Shown here piece after piece: positions 32,052 to 37,433 of a stretch of DNA of 37,433 nucleotides. Position 1 is the first letter of the stretch. The number at the start of each line of letters is the position of its first letter. This DNA comes from Pseudomonas sp. PD9R (GTDB lineage: Bacteria; Pseudomonadota; Gammaproteobacteria; Pseudomonadales; Pseudomonadaceae), in contig NZ_JAHTMR010000030.1 in the NCBI RefSeq assembly GCF_019200975.1, forward strand, positions 1 through 37,433, in the 5' to 3' direction. The position numbers and the translations under genes are program-made. The notes under the pieces were generated by a model. That model made no database searches, was not told where the DNA came from, and saw only the letters and a list, made by a program, of their open reading frames with translations.

Positions 32052-32090
32052 AAAAAAAGCCCCACCCGGCGCAATGCCGGGCGGGGCTTT
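32052..32090 (-). terminator. Rho-independent terminator of acs
   Basis: On the minus strand: AAAGCCCCGCCCGGC / GCCGGGTGGGGCTTT, loop ATTGC, then seven T. Begins 20 bp after the acs stop. Confidence 0.93.
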
Positions 32091-32110
32091 GAGTCATTCA
32101 ATCCCGACGC

Positions 32111-34066
<1,956 letters not shown>

Positions 34067-34243
34067 CTTTCTTACCTCGGTGGAATAGTTGTTTTTGTAT
34101 GACCCCGTTGTAGCCGGGCCGGCCCTATAGAACCATTCGACGATGGTAGTAACAAGCCCACACAAAATGTCCTGAATAGGAGTTCAGCCTGCCAAACCGG
34201 GCCTTTCCCGCCATTCCCCAAATGCATTAGATACGGCACCCCT

Positions 34244-34341
34244 CTGTAGGAGCTGCCGCAGGCTGCGATCTTTTGATCTTGATTTTCGCAATGGCACTGA
34301 AAAACCAAATCAAAAGATCGCAGCCTTCGGCAGCTCCTACA
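34244..34341. repeat. REP palindrome pair (family A) upstream of acs
   Basis: CTGTAGGAGCTGCCGCAGGC...GATCTTTTGATC and inverted partner around a ~42-nt centre, in the acs-DUF2790 intergenic region. The first unit is the shorter variant lacking GAGTGAAACGAG. Confidence 0.88.
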
Positions 34342-34577
34342 CAAGCGTGCGGTATGGTTTGGAGGATTGTTACGAAAACTGTCAAAGGTGTTTATCAAAA
34401 GCACGGCTATATGAATCTAACCCCGCCCCCTAAAATCTGCCTCGCCAACCCGGCAAACTGAGTTAACCAAGTTACAGCCCCCACGAAGGCAGTTAACCCA
34501 AATCCAAGTAGTCAGATCCACACGCAACCCCAAAAAGGTTGCGTGACCCCTCTCGACCTTAGAAAGGTAAAACTTAA
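34342..34577 (+). promoter_or_regulatory. Upstream region of the DUF2790 gene
   Basis: Contains a 9-bp stem CACGCAACC (34521-34529) / GGTTGCGTG (34537-34545) just ahead of the gene and two AGTTAACC repeats (34462-34469 and 34491-34498). A binding site or leader hairpin is plausible; no known consensus was recognised. Confidence 0.4.
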
Positions 34578-34841
34578 ATGAAAGCTTTATTGGTTCTGGC
34601 CCTCAGCAGTCTGTGCTTAACCGCCATGGCAGACGAGGTCCCGACTGATGTCGCACAGCAAAAACCGGCAGTTGAGGAATACACTTACTCAATGCACCTG
34701 GACATCGCCAAAGTTATATCCATGAGCGAAGTACCCAATGTTTGTGAAGTTGTACCGGCGAAAATGGAATACGACGATTCCAACGGTCAACGCCACATCC
34801 TGCGTTACAGCGTCATGGGTAACGGCTGCTCCAGCGGCTGA
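34578..34841 (+). CDS. Small exported DUF2790 family protein
   Basis: 87 residues. Signal peptide MKALLVLALSSLCLTAMA with cleavage before DEVP; mature part ~69 residues containing the DUF2790 core YTYSMHLDIAKVISMSEVPNVCEVVPAKMEYDDSNGQRHILRYSVMGNGCSSG. Two Cys (in NVCEV and NGCSSG) may form a disulfide. DUF2790 proteins are common, multi-copy, periplasmic and of unknown function in Pseudomonas. Ribosome site AAAGG ~10 nt upstream. Monocistronic, followed by a stem-loop at 34893. Confidence 0.88.
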   Translation: MKALLVLALSSLCLTAMADEVPTDVAQQKPAVEEYTYSMHLDIAKVISMSEVPNVCEVVPAKMEYDDSNGQRHILRYSVMGNGCSSG

Positions 34842-34892
34842 TAAAACTGCACCGAATCGGCTCATTTCAGCGACTGGCTGAAGGTCGATTTC

Positions 34893-34912
34893 AGCCCGGC
34901 TTCGGTCGGGCT
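34893..34912 (+). terminator. Probable terminator after the DUF2790 gene
   Basis: AGCCCG / CGGGCT stem with loop GCTTCGGT, followed by a poor T-tract (CAGTTGTGTTTTG). Likely but weak. Confidence 0.5.
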
Positions 34913-35131
34913 CAGTTGTGTTTTGAGTCCTCTAAAAACGCCTTGAAACACAAGATGTAGTGAAAACGGCCATTTTTTGATTGTTTTTTGAGCAAAACTG
35001 AATTCAAGCGATTTTTACGAAAAAAAATCTTCACCCGCCAAAGCCCTGTAAACCCTCGCTCTGACCGAAAAACCTGCCCTCTCGTCCGCTCCATGCGCGG
35101 ATTCGCCCCACCACGACCGCAAAAATTTCCC
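34913..35131. other. AT-rich region upstream of nrdB
   Basis: Contains poly-T and poly-A tracts (about 34973-35030) much more AT-rich than the surroundings. No gene seen. Could bind MvaT/H-NS-type proteins or act as an UP region for the promoter at 35132. Confidence 0.4.
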
Positions 35132-35137
35132 TATAAT
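35132..35137 (+). promoter_or_regulatory. Candidate nrdB promoter -10
   Basis: TATAAT with GC-rich sequence after it; no good -35 at the usual distance, so an activator may be needed. Predicts a start near 35144 and a ~247-nt leader before nrdB. Confidence 0.5.
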
Positions 35138-35311
35138 GCGGCCTTAAACGGGCCTGCAATATTCCCTTACAGGGATGAAAAGCCAGTCTGAAGCCCCGCA
35201 GTAGCATTCGTTGCTTGCTGCGCCCATCAGAGGCTCTCGGAACCCCGTACAAAATTCTGTTTTATTGCCTGCCTTGGCGGGTGCAAAAAACGATTCCTTA
35301 AGATCCACCGC

Positions 35312-35368
35312 GGCCAGTACGGCCGTGTGAAATACCAACTGATCAAATTTCACACGGGCACACTGGCC
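35312..35368 (+). promoter_or_regulatory. Strong leader stem-loop directly upstream of nrdB
   Basis: Outer stem GGCCAGT (35312-35318) / ACTGGCC (35362-35368), four-base internal loop on each side, inner stem CCGTGTGAAAT (35323-35333) / ATTTCACACGG (35347-35357), 13-nt loop. All 18 pairs are Watson-Crick. It ends 22 nt before the nrdB ATG and just before AGGAG (35376-35380). No known RNA family recognised. Confidence 0.7.
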
Positions 35369-35390
35369 CTCACGCAGGAGACGACACGTC

Positions 35391-36641
35391 ATGCTGAGCT
35401 GGGACGAATTCGACAAAGAAGACAGCGGCGACGCCGTGGTAAAAGGCGCTAACGCCGGCCACGCGACTGAAGCCAACATGGACCGACTCGACACCGCTGG
35501 TGGTGTCGCCGCTCAAGAAGCTCGCGCCGTAACCGCGAACGACTCTGCCGCAATCGCCCGTGCCAAAGCTGCCCTGAACTCTCTCGACGTCGCCGAAGGC
35601 CTCGCCGAACTCGAAGGCGCCTCCGCCCGTGTCGCCGTTGACGAAAAGCGCATGATCAACTGCCGCGCCGACCTCAACCAACTCGTGCCATTCAAGTACG
35701 ACTGGGCCTGGCAGAAGTACCTGGACGGCTGCGCAAACCACTGGATGCCGCAAGAAGTCAACATGACCGCCGACATCGCCCTCTGGAAAAACCCGGAAGG
35801 CCTGACCGACGACGAGCGCCGCATCGTCATGCGCAACCTCGGTTTCTTCTCCACCGCCGACTCCCTGGTTGCCAACAACCTGGTCCTGGCCGTCTACCGC
35901 CTGATCACCAACCCGGAATGCCGCCAGTACATCCTGCGTCAGGCGTTCGAAGAGGCGATCCACACCCACGCCTACCAGTACTGCATCGAATCGCTGGCCA
36001 TGGATGAAGGCGAGATCTTCAACATGTACCACGAGATCCCATCGGTCGCGAAAAAAGCCACCTGGGGCCTCAAGTACACCCGTTCGATCTCCGATCCGAA
36101 GTTCGAAACCGGCACCGTCGAAACCGACAAAGAGTTGCTGCGCAACCTGATCGCCTACTACTGCGTCCTGGAAGGCATCTTCTTCTACTGCGGCTTCACC
36201 CAGATCCTCTCCATGGGCCGCCGCAACAAAATGACCGGCGTCGCCGAGCAGTTCCAATACATCCTGCGCGACGAATCCATGCACCTGAACTTCGGCATCG
36301 ACGTGATCAACCAGATCAAAATCGAAAACCCGCATTTGTGGGATGCTGAAATGAAGGAAGAAGCGACCCAGATGATTCTGCAAGGAACTCAGCTGGAGAT
36401 CGAATACGCGCGTGACACCATGCCTCGCGGGGTATTGGGCATGAATGCGGCGATGATGGAGGACTACCTGAAGTTCATCGCTAACCGTCGTTTGTCACAG
36501 ATCGGTTTGAAGGAAGAGTATCCAGGGACGACTAACCCGTTCCCTTGGATGAGCGAGATTATGGACTTGAAGAAAGAGAAGAATTTCTTTGAGACGCGGG
36601 TTATTGAGTATCAGACGGGTGGGGCGTTGAGCTGGGATTGA
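35391..36641 (+). CDS. nrdB: Class Ia ribonucleotide reductase, beta subunit
   Basis: 416 residues. Houses the diferric-tyrosyl radical used with NrdA to reduce ribonucleotides to deoxyribonucleotides. Ligands and radical site: E188 and H191 with Y195 in EEAIHTHAYQY, E261 in LEGIFF, E295 and H298 in RDESMHLNFG; the first carboxylate is probably E122 (WMPQEVNM). The C-terminal YQTGGALSWD tail is the NrdA-docking peptide. The ~90-residue N-terminal extension starts MLSWDEF, echoing the tail. AGGAG lies 10 nt upstream. nrdA is not adjacent on the 5' side, where a ~250-nt leader and the DUF2790 gene lie. Own terminator follows. Confidence 0.97.
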   Translation: MLSWDEFDKEDSGDAVVKGANAGHATEANMDRLDTAGGVAAQEARAVTANDSAAIARAKAALNSLDVAEGLAELEGASARVAVDEKRMINCRADLNQLVPFKYDWAWQKYLDGCANHWMPQEVNMTADIALWKNPEGLTDDERRIVMRNLGFFSTADSLVANNLVLAVYRLITNPECRQYILRQAFEEAIHTHAYQYCIESLAMDEGEIFNMYHEIPSVAKKATWGLKYTRSISDPKFETGTVETDKELLRNLIAYYCVLEGIFFYCGFTQILSMGRRNKMTGVAEQFQYILRDESMHLNFGIDVINQIKIENPHLWDAEMKEEATQMILQGTQLEIEYARDTMPRGVLGMNAAMMEDYLKFIANRRLSQIGLKEEYPGTTNPFPWMSEIMDLKKEKNFFETRVIEYQTGGALSWD

Positions 36642-36691
36642 TTCCTGAGCTTGCCGCGATTTGACGATGTAAATCGACAAATCGAAATACT

Positions 36692-36719
36692 AAAAGCCCC
36701 GATCTGATCGGGGCTTTTT
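36692..36719 (+). terminator. Rho-independent terminator of nrdB
   Basis: AAAAGCCCCGAT / ATCGGGGCTTTT (12-bp stem, loop CTG), then T. About 50 bp after the stop. Confidence 0.93.
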
Positions 36720-36835
36720 ATTGGGTAGGAAAAGTCTTACTTATCTCGACGCTCACTGCCAAAGCTCCCACAGCAACTCCAGATCTTTCTGCATTGATGA
36801 CTATTCAAAGCGCTTCTAAGCTCTATTGCAGGTGC

Positions 36836-36946
36836 CTAAGAAACGCCCAACGTAGAAGCTAATTCCCTCACACAGTACGCGTGCTGATTTCAGCGATGTA
36901 TGCGTAATCCTGTGAGTGAGAGAAACGGCTCGTTGGGATTTCTTAG
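36836..36946. other. Long imperfect hairpin, putative structured RNA or element
   Basis: A ~111-nt nested inverted repeat: CTAAGAAA/TTTCTTAG (outer), CCCAACG/CGTTGGG, CACAG/CTGTG, TACGC/GCGTA and GCTGA/TCAGC (tip), with internal loops. It lies in a 400-bp gene-free gap between nrdB and an insertion sequence end. It may be an sRNA, a small hairpin transposable element or a processed leader. No family recognised. Confidence 0.5.
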
Positions 36947-36948
36947 AT

Positions 36949-36992
36949 CCTCTACGTCGGGTTCCGGCCCTCTTCAATTTCACACGTAGAGG
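36949..36992. repeat. Second hairpin next to the long imperfect hairpin
   Basis: CCTCTACG (36949-36956) / CGTAGAGG (36985-36992), with GGG/CCC inside. Abuts the structure at 36836-36946, so the two may be one unit. Confidence 0.5.
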
Positions 36993-37115
36993 TAATGGAT
37001 ATGCCTGCACAAATCCCACATCGATCGGTCATGACTGATCCTTTCAGCACAACAGCCTTCACTCGCCATAACCTCTCCCTCCACGCACTCCTGCTGGAAA
37101 ACCAACCATGGTTCT

Positions 37116-37433
37116 TGGACTTGCCCCTACAAAACCGGACACCAACTCCCCGTTAAATTGATCCAACGGCCAAGCGCCTGAACTCCCTCGGCGAACGGTA
37201 GTTCAAAACGCTGTGTGGATGCTGCTCGTTGTAGTGCTCGAAGGCAATTGCCAGGTTACGCAGCGCCGTTTCTCGATCCGGCTTGGGCATGTGCGCCACG
37301 TAATCGCGCTTGATCGTCTTCACGAAGCTCTCGGCCATGCCGTTGCTCTGTGGGCTGCGCACCGGTGTGGTCACCGGCTGCAAGCCGATCTGTCGAGCAA
37401 ACAGGCGCGTCTGTTCGGCAGTGTACGCCGAGC
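37116..37433 (-). mobile_element. IS3-family insertion sequence, 3' end (partial)
   Basis: The terminal part of an IS3-family element (IS51/IS407-like by its protein) entering from the right edge. The probable outer end is TGGACTTGCCCCTAC at 37116, which resembles IS3-type ends (TG...). The rest lies beyond the window, so exact end and duplication cannot be checked. Confidence 0.7.
37153..37433 (-). CDS. IS3-family transposase OrfB, C-terminal part (partial)
   Basis: Open at the right edge. About 93 residues visible: SAYTAEQTRLFARQIGLQPVTTPVRSPQSNGMAESFVKTIKRDYVAHMPKPD..., ending VGSI. This is the end of the rve (retroviral integrase-type) catalytic domain. The E of MAESF is the third residue of the DDE triad; the first visible residues belong to the DNGSAY block. 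FEHYNEQHPHSVLNYRSPREF is the family's C-terminal signature. The reading frame is intact as far as seen. It probably depends on a frameshift from OrfA upstream. Confidence 0.92.
   Translation of the reverse strand, partial: SAYTAEQTRLFARQIGLQPVTTPVRSPQSNGMAESFVKTIKRDYVAHMPKPDRETALRNLAIAFEHYNEQHPHSVLNYRSPREFRRLAVGSI

Noticed and set aside
35101..35390. NrdR box or known riboswitch in the nrdB leader
   Set aside because: No sequence resembling the NrdR consensus and no cobalamin or other known riboswitch core was found; the stem-loop is reported as unknown instead.
36816..37019. 67-codon minus-strand frame downstream of nrdB
   Set aside because: It is explained by the long imperfect hairpin; basic low-information sequence and no ribosome site.

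Overview
The window looks like chromosome of a fluorescent-group Pseudomonas. Gene order (acs, aotJQMOP-argR, aruC-aruF-astA-astD-astB-astE, ltaE, alaS, lysC, csrA/rsmA, tRNA-Ser, tRNA-Arg, mgtE) follows the order I know from Pseudomonas aeruginosa. AmrZ, AotO, the split arginine succinyltransferase and DUF2790 are Pseudomonas-type proteins, and the intergenic REP elements (GTAGGAGC...) are of the fluorescent-pseudomonad kind. Species is not resolvable by eye.

Left end (1-3.5 kb): three tandem minus-strand promoters of rRNA type point out of the window. They are followed by tRNA-Arg(CCT), the regulator amrZ and a complete group II intron of class C type. The intron sits exactly behind the mgtE terminator, and its reverse transcriptase is broken by a frameshift.

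3.5-10.7 kb: mgtE, a small exported protein, two identical tRNA-Arg(ACG), tRNA-Ser(GCT), csrA/rsmA, lysC and alaS, mostly on the minus strand.

10.7-12.8 kb: low-specificity threonine aldolase, then, divergently, an FMN riboswitch controlling a stand-alone type II lumazine synthase.

12.8-20.9 kb: the arginine succinyltransferase (AST) catabolic operon (aruC, aruF, astA/aruG, astD, astB, small gene, astE). It is preceded by two ArgR half-sites and contains REP palindromes. 27.3-31.6 kb: the aot arginine/ornithine ABC transporter operon, with argR just downstream and one ArgR half-site upstream. Together these import arginine, degrade it to glutamate and succinate, and regulate both steps. Wedged between argR and aruC is a 5-kb gene for a very large DUF6543-like, leucine-rich-repeat protein. 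It carries a tandemly duplicated helical-plus-LRR module and lacks the C-terminal E3 ligase domain usual for such proteins. It is the clearest accessory gene in the window and the best candidate for unusual biology.

31.6-37.4 kb: acetyl-CoA synthetase (acs), a small exported DUF2790 protein, then nrdB standing without nrdA and behind a ~250-nt leader with a very strong stem-loop next to the ribosome binding site. Last come a highly structured intergenic region and the end of an IS3-family transposase running off the window.
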